From NCBI GenBank assembly GCA_027619415.1, contig JAQCFO010000002.1, positions 62,001 to 126,000 on the forward strand: 64,000 nt of DNA. Direction: 5' to 3'. Of the stretch, positions 1-7,391 are shown in pieces. Both the position numbers and the translations under genes were made by a program. Source of the stretch: Bacteroidota bacterium. GTDB lineage: Bacteria; Bacteroidota; Bacteroidia; Flavobacteriales; Flavobacteriaceae. The notes below the pieces were generated by a model. It was not told where the DNA came from. It saw only the letters and a program-made list of their open reading frames with translations, and ran no database searches. Within the stretch, counting starts at the first letter, position 1; every line of letters starts with the position of its first letter.

Positions 1-203
1 CTTGAGCCTCCCTTGTCAAAAGCTACAGCTAAATGGTCCGGCTTTTCTCTTTTTATTAAGTCTAACAAAGAGTTCATAAAACCCATAATGGCACTAGTAT
101 CCATGCCTTTTGAGTTGATTCTTGGGTTTTTTATAAACGCATAGTAGCCTCTAAAAATTAAAGCATAAGCATCTATTAAAAATAATTTCTTTTTTGTTTG
201 CAT
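1..203 (-). CDS. polA: DNA polymerase I, N-terminal fragment (cut by window edge)
   Basis: The minus strand is open from an ATG at 203 to the left edge. The 67 visible codons give the start of the 5'-3' exonuclease domain of DNA polymerase I: a short lysine-rich start, then LFLIDAYALIFRGYYAF, GMDTSAIMGFMNSLLDL and PDHLAVAFDKGGS. The Asp in the LIDAYALIFRGYYAF stretch and the Asp of AFDKGG are the metal-binding type residues of this nuclease family. The enzyme works in DNA repair and Okazaki fragment processing. The gene diverges from the metallophosphoesterase to its right. Everything beyond the first 67 residues lies outside the window, so the presence of the 3'-5' exonuclease and polymerase domains cannot be judged. 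Confidence 0.93.
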   Translation of the reverse strand, partial: MQTKKKLFLIDAYALIFRGYYAFIKNPRINSKGMDTSAIMGFMNSLLDLIKREKPDHLAVAFDKGGS

Positions 204-245
204 TTATATTTTTTACATTGGAGGGCTAATTTAAAAAATATAGCT

Positions 246-1487
246 TTGAGATGGACATTTCTTGTTATTGTATTGTTATTAATTGAAATATACGCATTTC
301 AAGCTTTTAAAACTGCTTTTAAAAACAACTGGACCTTAAAAGCTTATTTTATAACTAATGCTTTAATAATATTTAATTTAATCTTTAGACTCATAGTAAT
401 CAATAAAAATTCTTTAAGCTTTTCAGATGTTTTTTATAATTACCTTTCTATACCATTTGCTTTTTTCTTAATCCTACTTGTATTTAAATTAATTATTATT
501 TCATTTTTGTTTATTGAAGATTTTACAAGAATTATACATTCTATTTATAATTTTTTTATTAAATCAAACGAGTCAAATAAATTTTTTATTCAAAGAAGAA
601 ATTTTGTTAGTAAAATTGCTCTAATTATAGCTGCGTTGCCTATTCCTTTTGTTATTCACGGTATTTATAAGGGAAGACATAACTATAGGGTTTTGAAATA
701 TGAATTAGAATTTGATGATTTACCAGAAGAATTTGACGGCTATAAGCTTACGCACATTTCAGATATTCACTCAGGAAGTCTTGAAAAAATCAATAAAGTA
801 GAGTACGCAGTTGACTTAATTAATAAAGAAAATTCAGATTTAGTTCTTTTTACTGGAGATTTTGTGAATAATAAAGCAAATGAATTAATTAAATGGATGA
901 AAATTTTCTCTAAAATTAAAGCTAAGGACGGAAAGTATTCTGTATTAGGAAATCACGACTATGGGGATTATGTTAATTGGAAGTCAGATCAAGATAAAAA
1001 AGATAATTTCACTAATCTTTTAAATTTTCAAAAAGAAATGGGGTTTAATTTATTATTAAATGAAAACAAAAAAATACAATCTAATAATCAACATATTTAT
1101 TTGGTTGGTGTTGAAAATTGGGGAAAAGGAGGATTTAAGAAAAGTGGAGATATCGACAAGGCATGTGTAGGTTTAAATGATAAGGATTTTAAAATTGTTA
1201 TGAGTCACGATCCTTCTCATTGGGAGAAAGTATTAGTAAATCACAACACTCACTTTAATTTGACTTTAAGTGGACACACTCACGGCATGCAATTTGGAAT
1301 TGAAATACCAGGATGGATAAAATGGAGCCCTGTTAAATGGGTTTATAAATATTGGGCGGGGATGTATTTTGAGAAAATGCAGTATCTAAATGTAAATAGA
1401 GGATTTGGAGTTTTAGGCTTCCCGGGAAGGGTTGGAGTGTGGCCAGAAATATCTGTTATAACACTTAAAAAAACTTATATTTCTTAA
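246..1487 (+). CDS. Membrane-anchored metallophosphoesterase
   Basis: About 413 residues. Roughly the first 135 form several membrane helices, followed by a calcineurin-like phosphoesterase domain with the metal-binding motifs SDIHSG (about residue 171), TGDFV, GNHDYG, SHDPSHW and GHTHG (about 342). The order and spacing fit the YkuE/YaeI group, some of which hydrolyse lipid-linked or cyclic phosphodiesters; the substrate here is unknown. I chose the TTG at 246, which gives MRWTFLVIV followed by a hydrophobic helix ending IYAFQAF, as is usual for flavobacterial homologues. The longer reading from a TTG at 198 would run into the polA start on the other strand. The next gene follows after 36 bp. 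Confidence 0.8.
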   Translation: MRWTFLVIVLLLIEIYAFQAFKTAFKNNWTLKAYFITNALIIFNLIFRLIVINKNSLSFSDVFYNYLSIPFAFFLILLVFKLIIISFLFIEDFTRIIHSIYNFFIKSNESNKFFIQRRNFVSKIALIIAALPIPFVIHGIYKGRHNYRVLKYELEFDDLPEEFDGYKLTHISDIHSGSLEKINKVEYAVDLINKENSDLVLFTGDFVNNKANELIKWMKIFSKIKAKDGKYSVLGNHDYGDYVNWKSDQDKKDNFTNLLNFQKEMGFNLLLNENKKIQSNNQHIYLVGVENWGKGGFKKSGDIDKACVGLNDKDFKIVMSHDPSHWEKVLVNHNTHFNLTLSGHTHGMQFGIEIPGWIKWSPVKWVYKYWAGMYFEKMQYLNVNRGFGVLGFPGRVGVWPEISVITLKKTYIS

Positions 1488-1523
1488 AATGACTACTTTA
1501 GCATTAATTATAATCCTTGTCAT

Positions 1524-1820
1524 ATGTCAAAATTTGGTGAGCTCATCAATTTAGAAATTCCCATTTTATTAGATTTTTATGGTGATTGGGATGATTCTTC
1601 TAGCGCTATGCACCCTGTTTTAAGAGATGTTGCTGCTGCTATTGGAGATAAAGGGAAAGTAATAAAAATAAATGTTGATAAGAATAATGAATTAAAAGAG
1701 GCGTTAAGAGTCAAAGGGCTTCCAACTTTAATGATATATAAAGGAGGAAAAATGGTTTGGAGACAAAGCGGAGAGCAAGATGCTAATACTCTAATAAACC
1801 TTATTAATGACTTTATTTAA
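1524..1820 (+). CDS. Thioredoxin-fold protein without the CxxC cysteines
   Basis: A 98-residue protein with the thioredoxin layout: the DFYGDW strand, a long helix (HPVLRDVAAAIGD), the VIKINVDKN strand, the cis-proline loop GLPTLMIYKGG and a final helix. Where thioredoxins carry WCGPC this protein has W-D-D-S-S (residues 22-26), and the whole protein has no cysteine. It therefore cannot act as a dithiol reductase, although the fold and cis-proline are intact. A role as a binding or scaffold protein is inference. It follows the metallophosphoesterase on the same strand and its 3' end overlaps the convergent DUF2723 gene by 8 bp. Confidence 0.82.
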   Translation: MSKFGELINLEIPILLDFYGDWDDSSSAMHPVLRDVAAAIGDKGKVIKINVDKNNELKEALRVKGLPTLMIYKGGKMVWRQSGEQDANTLINLINDFI

Positions 1821-4800
1821 TATTTAATTTTTCATTTAAAACAAGAAAAGAATCTAACTCTGATTTTATAAAATCTTCATCTTTTCCATAATTTTTTAAA
1901 ATACTTATAATTGTACTGAATTGATAAATATCATTGGTAATATTTTCATTATAACTTCTCCTGTTTTCTTCTGACATTGAAATAAAAACCTCTAGTCTTT
2001 CGTTTAATTGAATAGAGATGTTTAAGTAAAGATCTTTAGCTACATTATATTCTTTAGAGCTGTACAATTCTTTTAAAAAGGGAATCATTAGAGTGTAATA
2101 CTCGTAATCTCCGTATAAATCCTTAACGTAATCAGAACTATTAATAAATTCTTTTATGGCTTTAGATTTCAAATTCCTATCATTTGATCCTAGCGAAGAT
2201 TCAACTAAAGTCCTGTACCTTTCAGTATCTGTAATTATATTTTCTGCATAAGTGTATATAGAAAATCTTTCATTTTTTGATTTTGAAGCTTGAGAATAGT
2301 AATTTAAATTCTCTTGATATTTTTTAGCTAACTTATTAAATAAGTCATCTCCTTTTTCAAAATTTTCAAGTTTATAATATGAAGAGATATAGGGTTCAAT
2401 CAAACTATAAAAACCAAAATAATCTATTGGCATTTTACTTATCGATAAATCTAAAATTTCTTCGGCTTTATTATCTTTACCCTCCTTCATTAATTCTAAA
2501 GCCAATCTATGTAAATTTCCTCTAAAAGAAATACTATTTTTTCTGGTTTCAGGGTCGTGATAAATTTCACTGCTTTCTGAGTTTCCCCATTCCCAGCCTT
2601 TTACAATTGAATACATTAAATCGGCATTAATTCTTCCAAGTTCATAGGGGTTGTTTTTGTTTATTTGAGTCTTTATAGGTACAAGTTTGTAAACTAGCCC
2701 ATCTAATTGAAGGTAATCCTTCATCCAAAGGTATTCAGCATCATTATAGCTCCCCCCAGTAAAATATATTGGTCTTTTCCAGTCGTTATTAGCTAAAATA
2801 TCTAGCATTAGTAATTGATTTTTATATAAACCGCTACTAGGAAGGTCAATATCAATATAGTCCAAAATTAAAGCAGAATCTTTTTCTTCTACTAAACCGC
2901 TTTCAAGCACATTTTTTTTATTAACCGAAACTCTTATTTTATTAGTAGGGTAATAAATCATATTTTGAGTAAACTTCGGAATATTTTCTAAGTCAGCTCC
3001 GTATTGATTTAACAGATTGCTGTATTTTGTTCGAGGATGGTCACTAGAAATCCAGTTCATAAAATCTTTAATATCCCACCTTGTTGAATCAATTAAAGCT
3101 TCGTGTTTAACATAGTCTCTTATTCCATAAGCATATTGTTTGTGGGTTAATTGTGATGGAATAGGACTACTATTATACGATCTTCTTTTCATTTGATCTA
3201 TGTACCAGTCAGTAGCAATTAGGCTGGTGTTGATTGTTCTTACGTCTGTTCTATAATTTTCTATTTCTTGAGCATACCACAATGCAAAGGTGTCATTGTC
3301 CCCAATTGTAAATATCATAGAATCCACTCCTTCTTTAATGGAATCTAAATATGCTTTTGAAAGGGATTGGGCAGTATACCTGTTAGATCGATCGTGATCA
3401 TCCCAGTTTTCAAATGCCATTAATAACGGAACTAACAATAGAGACAAAACCGTAAAAGGAATCGATATTTTACTTTTGACAAAAGATTGAATAAATTTAT
3501 TTAATGAGAAAATACTTAAACCAATAAAAATGCAAAAAACATAAAAAGACCCAACCAAGGCATAGTCCCTTTCCCTTGGCTCAAAAACTCTCTCATTTAC
3601 ATAAACTTTAAGAGCTAAGCCAGTAAAAAGAAATAACACAGTGACAATCCAAAAAAGATTTTTGTCTTTCTTGAAAAGAAAAAATAATCCAATGATTCCT
3701 AATAACAATGGCAGCATATAATACGTATTCCTTCCTTTATTATCTATTACATCTGATGGCAGGTTGGTTTGGGGGCCTAGCTTAAGTTCATCTATAAAGT
3801 CTATTCCACTTATCCAATTTCCATTTAAGACATCATATTTCCATTGAAGGTCATTTTGTTTTCCACTAAAATTCCACAAAAAATACCTCCAATACATTGA
3901 GCTCATTTGATATTGAAAAAGATATTTTAAATTTTGTATAAGTGTGGGTTTTTTTATATCTAAATAACCCCCGTATTCAGATAAAAATTTATGATAATTT
4001 TCGGAATCTACATCTCCCTCATTTACTTTTGTTTTAAAATCCGAAACCAATTGTAATAATTGGTTTTCAGTCTTAAATTCACGCTTAATCTCAAACTCTA
4101 AGAAGCCAAAATGTTTCATGTAATTTGAGGCATGTTCTGAGCTCCACATTCTTGGCAATAATCCAATATGCTCACTATTAGAGTTTATTTTTCCAGATTC
4201 CCAGTCATTGACTATTATATATTTTCCAGATTTGAGATCTTTTTCATACTTAGGTTTGTCATCTTTATAGGGATTGGCAGGATCTTGGCCTGCATAAGCA
4301 TCCGAAAACATTGGTCCATAAAATATGTGTGTATCCGGGTATTGTTCTAAGTTGTAATAAGCTAATAAAGCACGAGCATCTGAAGGAGCATTTTCATTGA
4401 TAACAGTATTAGCATTTGATCTAATAGGGATCATTAACCATGAAGAAAAACCGATAAAAACAAACATCACACAGAGTAATAAAGTATTTATTTTGATCCA
4501 ATTTCTTTTTCTAGTTATTTTAATCCCAGAATAAAATAATATGAGAATTAAAACAGCCGTAAAAACAGTGCCAGAATTAAAAGGGAGTCCAAAGCTGTTT
4601 ACGAATATGACTTCAAGGTTCCCAAAAAGACCTAATGTTGAAGGAAGTAATAGTTTAAATATGAATAGTAGTATTGTGACTGAAATAACATTAGCAATTA
4701 AAAAACTTTTAAAAGAAGGGTTGGGGTTTTTTTTAAAAAAATAAATCATTCCAATAGCAGGAATTGCTAATAGACCCATAAAATGAACTCCAAATGACAA

Positions 4801-5358
4801 GCCTATAACAAAAGATATTAATATCAGCCACTTATTGCCTCGTTCTGCGTCAATATTCTCTTCCCATTTGAAACCTAGCCAAAAAAGTAATGCCATAATC
4901 ATTGTAGCCATTGCGTAGACTTCTGCTTCAACGGCATTAAACCAAAAGCTGTCGGAAAATGTAAAACACATGGAACCAAGTAATGACGAACTAAGTATTA
5001 AGGAAGCTTTTGAATTAGAAATTGTTTCAGATTTTAAAATAAGTTTTTTCCCAATAATTGTTAAAGTGAAAAATAAAAAAAGTATAGTAAAAGCACTCGC
5101 TAACACAGACATCATATTTACCATAAATGCAATTTGATCTGAATCAGAGGCGAAAAAAGAAAAAAATGCCCCTAACATTTGAAAAAACGGAGCTCCAGGC
5201 GGGTGGCCTACTTGTAATTTAGCAGATGTTGAAATATATTCAGGCGCATCCCAATAACTCGCTGTAGGTTCAACAGTTAAAAAATAGGTAGTAAATGCAA
5301 TTAAAAATGCAATTAAACCAATGAAACTATTCCATTTTTCAAATTTTTTAATATTCAT
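1813..5358 (-). CDS. DUF2723 / TMEM260-type GT-C membrane protein
   Basis: An 1181-residue membrane protein. The N-terminus has a membrane helix (residues 11-28) followed by VEPTASYWDAPEY and VGHPPGAP, the signature of DUF2723, with acidic Asp37 and Glu40 in the first external loop as in GT-C glycosyltransferases. About a dozen hydrophobic segments follow in the first 650 residues. The remainder is soluble, with helical repeat-like sequence towards the end. The eukaryotic relative TMEM260 is a protein O-mannosyltransferase, and the bacterial family is associated with protein O-glycosylation in Bacteroidota; the specific substrate is not visible. The ATG at 5358 gives a normal family N-terminus. 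It stands alone, with a possible -7 box 20 bases before the start. Confidence 0.82.
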   Translation of the reverse strand: MNIKKFEKWNSFIGLIAFLIAFTTYFLTVEPTASYWDAPEYISTSAKLQVGHPPGAPFFQMLGAFFSFFASDSDQIAFMVNMMSVLASAFTILFLFFTLTIIGKKLILKSETISNSKASLILSSSLLGSMCFTFSDSFWFNAVEAEVYAMATMIMALLFWLGFKWEENIDAERGNKWLILISFVIGLSFGVHFMGLLAIPAIGMIYFFKKNPNPSFKSFLIANVISVTILLFIFKLLLPSTLGLFGNLEVIFVNSFGLPFNSGTVFTAVLILILFYSGIKITRKRNWIKINTLLLCVMFVFIGFSSWLMIPIRSNANTVINENAPSDARALLAYYNLEQYPDTHIFYGPMFSDAYAGQDPANPYKDDKPKYEKDLKSGKYIIVNDWESGKINSNSEHIGLLPRMWSSEHASNYMKHFGFLEFEIKREFKTENQLLQLVSDFKTKVNEGDVDSENYHKFLSEYGGYLDIKKPTLIQNLKYLFQYQMSSMYWRYFLWNFSGKQNDLQWKYDVLNGNWISGIDFIDELKLGPQTNLPSDVIDNKGRNTYYMLPLLLGIIGLFFLFKKDKNLFWIVTVLFLFTGLALKVYVNERVFEPRERDYALVGSFYVFCIFIGLSIFSLNKFIQSFVKSKISIPFTVLSLLLVPLLMAFENWDDHDRSNRYTAQSLSKAYLDSIKEGVDSMIFTIGDNDTFALWYAQEIENYRTDVRTINTSLIATDWYIDQMKRRSYNSSPIPSQLTHKQYAYGIRDYVKHEALIDSTRWDIKDFMNWISSDHPRTKYSNLLNQYGADLENIPKFTQNMIYYPTNKIRVSVNKKNVLESGLVEEKDSALILDYIDIDLPSSGLYKNQLLMLDILANNDWKRPIYFTGGSYNDAEYLWMKDYLQLDGLVYKLVPIKTQINKNNPYELGRINADLMYSIVKGWEWGNSESSEIYHDPETRKNSISFRGNLHRLALELMKEGKDNKAEEILDLSISKMPIDYFGFYSLIEPYISSYYKLENFEKGDDLFNKLAKKYQENLNYYSQASKSKNERFSIYTYAENIITDTERYRTLVESSLGSNDRNLKSKAIKEFINSSDYVKDLYGDYEYYTLMIPFLKELYSSKEYNVAKDLYLNISIQLNERLEVFISMSEENRRSYNENITNDIYQFSTIISILKNYGKDEDFIKSELDSFLVLNEKLNIK

Positions 5359-5377
5359 TTTTTAATATTTTTCAGAT

Positions 5378-5385
5378 CAAAAATA
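5378..5385 (-). promoter_or_regulatory. Candidate -7 box for the DUF2723 gene
   Basis: The minus strand reads TATTTTTG, an exact match to the Bacteroidota -7 consensus TAnnTTTG. Its last base lies 20 bases before the ATG at 5358, giving a leader of about 13 bases. No -33 TTG at the usual distance was found, so the call is weak. Confidence 0.4.
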
Positions 5386-5437
5386 AACAATAATCTCTAT
5401 TAAATTTTTACAATAACTTTTTTAAATTATAATTTAT

Positions 5438-5467
5438 TTGTCTAGCAAAAACTTTATACTAAATTTG
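5438..5467 (+). promoter_or_regulatory. Promoter of tRNA-Gln
   Basis: TTG at 5438-5440, then 19 bases, then TAAATTTG at 5460-5467. Both elements and the spacing match the Bacteroidota housekeeping promoter. Transcription would begin near 5474, a few bases before the mature tRNA 5' end at 5481. Confidence 0.7.
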
Positions 5468-5480
5468 CCGGACTTTATAT

Positions 5481-5553
5481 TGGCCTATGGTGTAACTGGC
5501 AACACGCCTGGTTTTGGTCCAGGAGAGTCTAGGTTCGAGCCCTAGTAGGCCAA
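5481..5553 (+). tRNA. tRNA-Gln (anticodon TTG)
   Basis: A 73-base cloverleaf. The acceptor stem TGGCCTA pairs with TAGGCCA, opening with the U1-A72 pair typical of glutamine tRNAs, and the discriminator is A. The anticodon stem CCTGG/CCAGG encloses a seven-base loop with TTG at 5514-5516. The T arm carries GGTTCGAGCCC. CCA is not encoded. It stands between the divergent DUF2723 gene and the rimP operon and has its own promoter. Confidence 0.96.
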
Positions 5554-5602
5554 CTATAATTCATTATGTGGTTGTGTTTAAGTTTATTGTAATAGAATTT
5601 AT

Positions 5603-5610
5603 TATATTTG
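5603..5610 (+). promoter_or_regulatory. -7 box of the rimP-nusA-infB operon
   Basis: TATATTTG matches TAnnTTTG exactly. A TTG at 5587-5589 is only 13 bases upstream, so the -33 element is uncertain. The predicted start of transcription is about 5617, which puts the hairpin at 5631-5651 immediately inside the leader. Confidence 0.55.
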
Positions 5611-5630
5611 CACAGCATTACTGAAAAATT

Positions 5631-5651
5631 GAGGGGGACACTGTCCCCCTC
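5631..5651 (+). promoter_or_regulatory. Strong hairpin in the rimP-nusA-infB leader
   Basis: A perfect 9-bp stem, GAGGGGGAC pairing with GTCCCCCTC, around the triloop ACT, followed by TTTATT. It is by far the most G+C-rich stretch nearby. It lies after the predicted transcription start (about 5617) and 17 bases before the TTG start of rimP. It could be a terminator for read-through from tRNA-Gln, or an attenuator of the operon that encodes NusA. The T tract is short for a standard intrinsic terminator. Confidence 0.75.
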
Positions 5652-5668
5652 TTTATTAAATATATAGT

Positions 5669-6130
5669 TTGAGAAAAGTTTTAGAAGATTTGATGGAAGA
5701 GTTTTTTATTGACAAGCCAACTCTGTTTTTGGTTGACTTCTCTATAGATTCTTCAAATAAAATTAACATCACTTTAGATGGAGATAACGGGGTTAAAATT
5801 ATAGATTGTGTTGGATTGACTAAATTTTTAAAAAAGAATTTGAATGAAGAATTAGATGATTTTTCTGTTGATGTTAGTTCAGCAGGACTTTTTTCACCTT
5901 TAGTTTCTCAAAGACAATTTATAAAAAATATTAAAAGAAAATTAAATGTCCTGTCTGTTGACGGAATTGAATTTATTGGAAATTTAACAGAAGTTAGTGA
6001 AAGTGAAATAACAATTGAGTGGATTGCTAGAGAAGCTAAACCAATTGGAAAGGGGAAGGTTTCAGTTAAAAAAAATAAATCAATTGCATTTGATAAGATA
6101 AAAAAAGCAAATTTAATAGTAGAATTTTAA
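5669..6130 (+). CDS. rimP: Ribosome maturation factor RimP
   Basis: 153 residues, the usual RimP length. An N-terminal alpha/beta domain carries PTLFLVDFSID, a DGDNGVKIIDCVGLTKFL segment and VDVSSAGLFSPL, the flavobacterial form of the RimP signature with an S-S-A-G turn. A C-terminal SH3-like barrel follows (KLNVLSVDGIEFIGNLTEV). RimP binds the 30S subunit during assembly. The start is TTG at 5669; no in-frame ATG would give a full N-terminus. It is the first gene of rimP-nusA-infB, with an 11-bp gap to nusA, the conserved order in bacteria. Confidence 0.93.
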   Translation: MRKVLEDLMEEFFIDKPTLFLVDFSIDSSNKINITLDGDNGVKIIDCVGLTKFLKKNLNEELDDFSVDVSSAGLFSPLVSQRQFIKNIKRKLNVLSVDGIEFIGNLTEVSESEITIEWIAREAKPIGKGKVSVKKNKSIAFDKIKKANLIVEF

Positions 6131-6141
6131 AACATAAGTAA

Positions 6142-7374
6142 ATGGAAAATTTAACCTTAATTGAATCATTTTCAGAATTTAAAAACGAAAAATTTATTGA
6201 CAGAGTAACTCTTATGTCTATTTTAGAAGAGGTCTTTAGAAACACTTTAAAGAGGAAATATGGTGATGACGATAATTTTGATATTATCATTAATCCTGAT
6301 AAAGGAGATTTAGAAATTTGGAGAAATAGAGTTGTTGTTAAAGATGATGCGGTTGAAGATGAAAATCAAGAAATAACCCTTACTGAAGCTAGAAAAATTG
6401 AACCAGATTTTGAAGTTGGTGAAGATGTTTCTGAAGAAGTTAAACTTGTTGATCTTGGCAGAAGAGTTGTTTTGTCACTTAGGCAAAATTTAGTTTCTAG
6501 AATTCAAGAGCATGATAATGGAATTGTATATAAGCAATTTGTAGATTTAATAGGGGAAATTTATACAGCTGAAGTTCATCATATTCGTCATAATGTTGTT
6601 ATTCTTTTGGATGATGAAGGAAATGAGCTAATAATGCCTAAAGACCGTCAAATTCCATCAGATTTTTACAGAAAAGGCGATAATGTTAGGGGGGTTATAG
6701 AATCTGTCGAGTTAAAAGGTAATAAGCCATCTATTGTGCTTTCAAGGACTTCTCCTAGATTTTTAGAAAAACTTTTTGAGCAAGATATTCCAGAAGTATT
6801 TGATGGATTAATATCAGTAAAAAAAGTTGTAAGAATACCTGGAGAAAAAGCCAAAGTAGCCGTTGATTCATATGATGATAGAATTGATCCAGTTGGAGCA
6901 TGTGTTGGAATGAAAGGTTCAAGAATTCATGGAATAGTAAGAGAGTTAGGCAATGAAAATATAGATGTAATAAACTACACGAGTAACATTCAGCTATTAA
7001 TAACTCGAGCTTTGAGTCCTGCAAAAATATCTTCTTTAAAAATTAACGAAGAAAAGAAAACCGTCGAAGCATTTATGGATCCAGACCAAGTTTCTAAAGC
7101 GATAGGTAGAGGAGGGCATAACATTAGACTAGCAGGTCAATTAACGGGTTATGAAATTGATGTTTATAGAGAAGGAGCTGAAGAAGATGTTGAATTAACA
7201 GAGTTTTCAGATGAAATTGAAAGTTGGGTTTTAGAAGAACTAAAAAAAGCTGGTTTAGATACTGCTAAAAGTGTTCTAGAGCAAGATGTGGAAGATTTAA
7301 TGAAAAGAACTGATTTAGAAGAAGAAACAATTCTAGAAATAAGAAAGGTATTAAGTGCTGAATTTTCAGAATAA
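6142..7374 (+). CDS. nusA: Transcription termination/antitermination factor NusA
   Basis: 410 residues. The N-terminal RNA-polymerase-binding domain (about 1-130) begins [12 protein letters not shown] and contains the [12 protein letters not shown] segment. An S1 domain (about 133-200) and two KH domains follow, with [14 protein letters not shown] (about 253) and [13 protein letters not shown] (about 320) as the RNA-binding GxxG loops. A short acidic helical tail ends the protein. NusA controls pausing, termination and antitermination and can act on its own leader in other bacteria, which matters because a hairpin precedes the operon. ATG start, 17 bp from infB. Confidence 0.96.
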   Translation: MENLTLIESFSEFKNEKFIDRVTLMSILEEVFRNTLKRKYGDDDNFDIIINPDKGDLEIWRNRVVVKDDAVEDENQEITLTEARKIEPDFEVGEDVSEEVKLVDLGRRVVLSLRQNLVSRIQEHDNGIVYKQFVDLIGEIYTAEVHHIRHNVVILLDDEGNELIMPKDRQIPSDFYRKGDNVRGVIESVELKGNKPSIVLSRTSPRFLEKLFEQDIPEVFDGLISVKKVVRIPGEKAKVAVDSYDDRIDPVGACVGMKGSRIHGIVRELGNENIDVINYTSNIQLLITRALSPAKISSLKINEEKKTVEAFMDPDQVSKAIGRGGHNIRLAGQLTGYEIDVYREGAEEDVELTEFSDEIESWVLEELKKAGLDTAKSVLEQDVEDLMKRTDLEEETILEIRKVLSAEFSE

Positions 7375-7391
7375 AATTTTTATATTTTTTT

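Noticed and set aside
198-245. Longer N-terminus of the metallophosphoesterase starting at TTG 198
   Set aside because: It overlaps the polA start codon on the other strand and adds residues unlike family N-termini; TTG 246 fits better.
241-248. TAGCTTTG as a promoter box for the metallophosphoesterase
   Set aside because: It overlaps the chosen start codon, and a transcript starting near 255 would lack it; probably a chance match in AT-rich sequence.
4168-4744. Two plus-strand open frames inside the DUF2723 gene
   Set aside because: They lie antisense to a long, well-supported coding region and show no recognisable protein features.
6666-7024. Minus-strand open frames inside nusA
   Set aside because: Shadows of the conserved nusA frame with biased composition.
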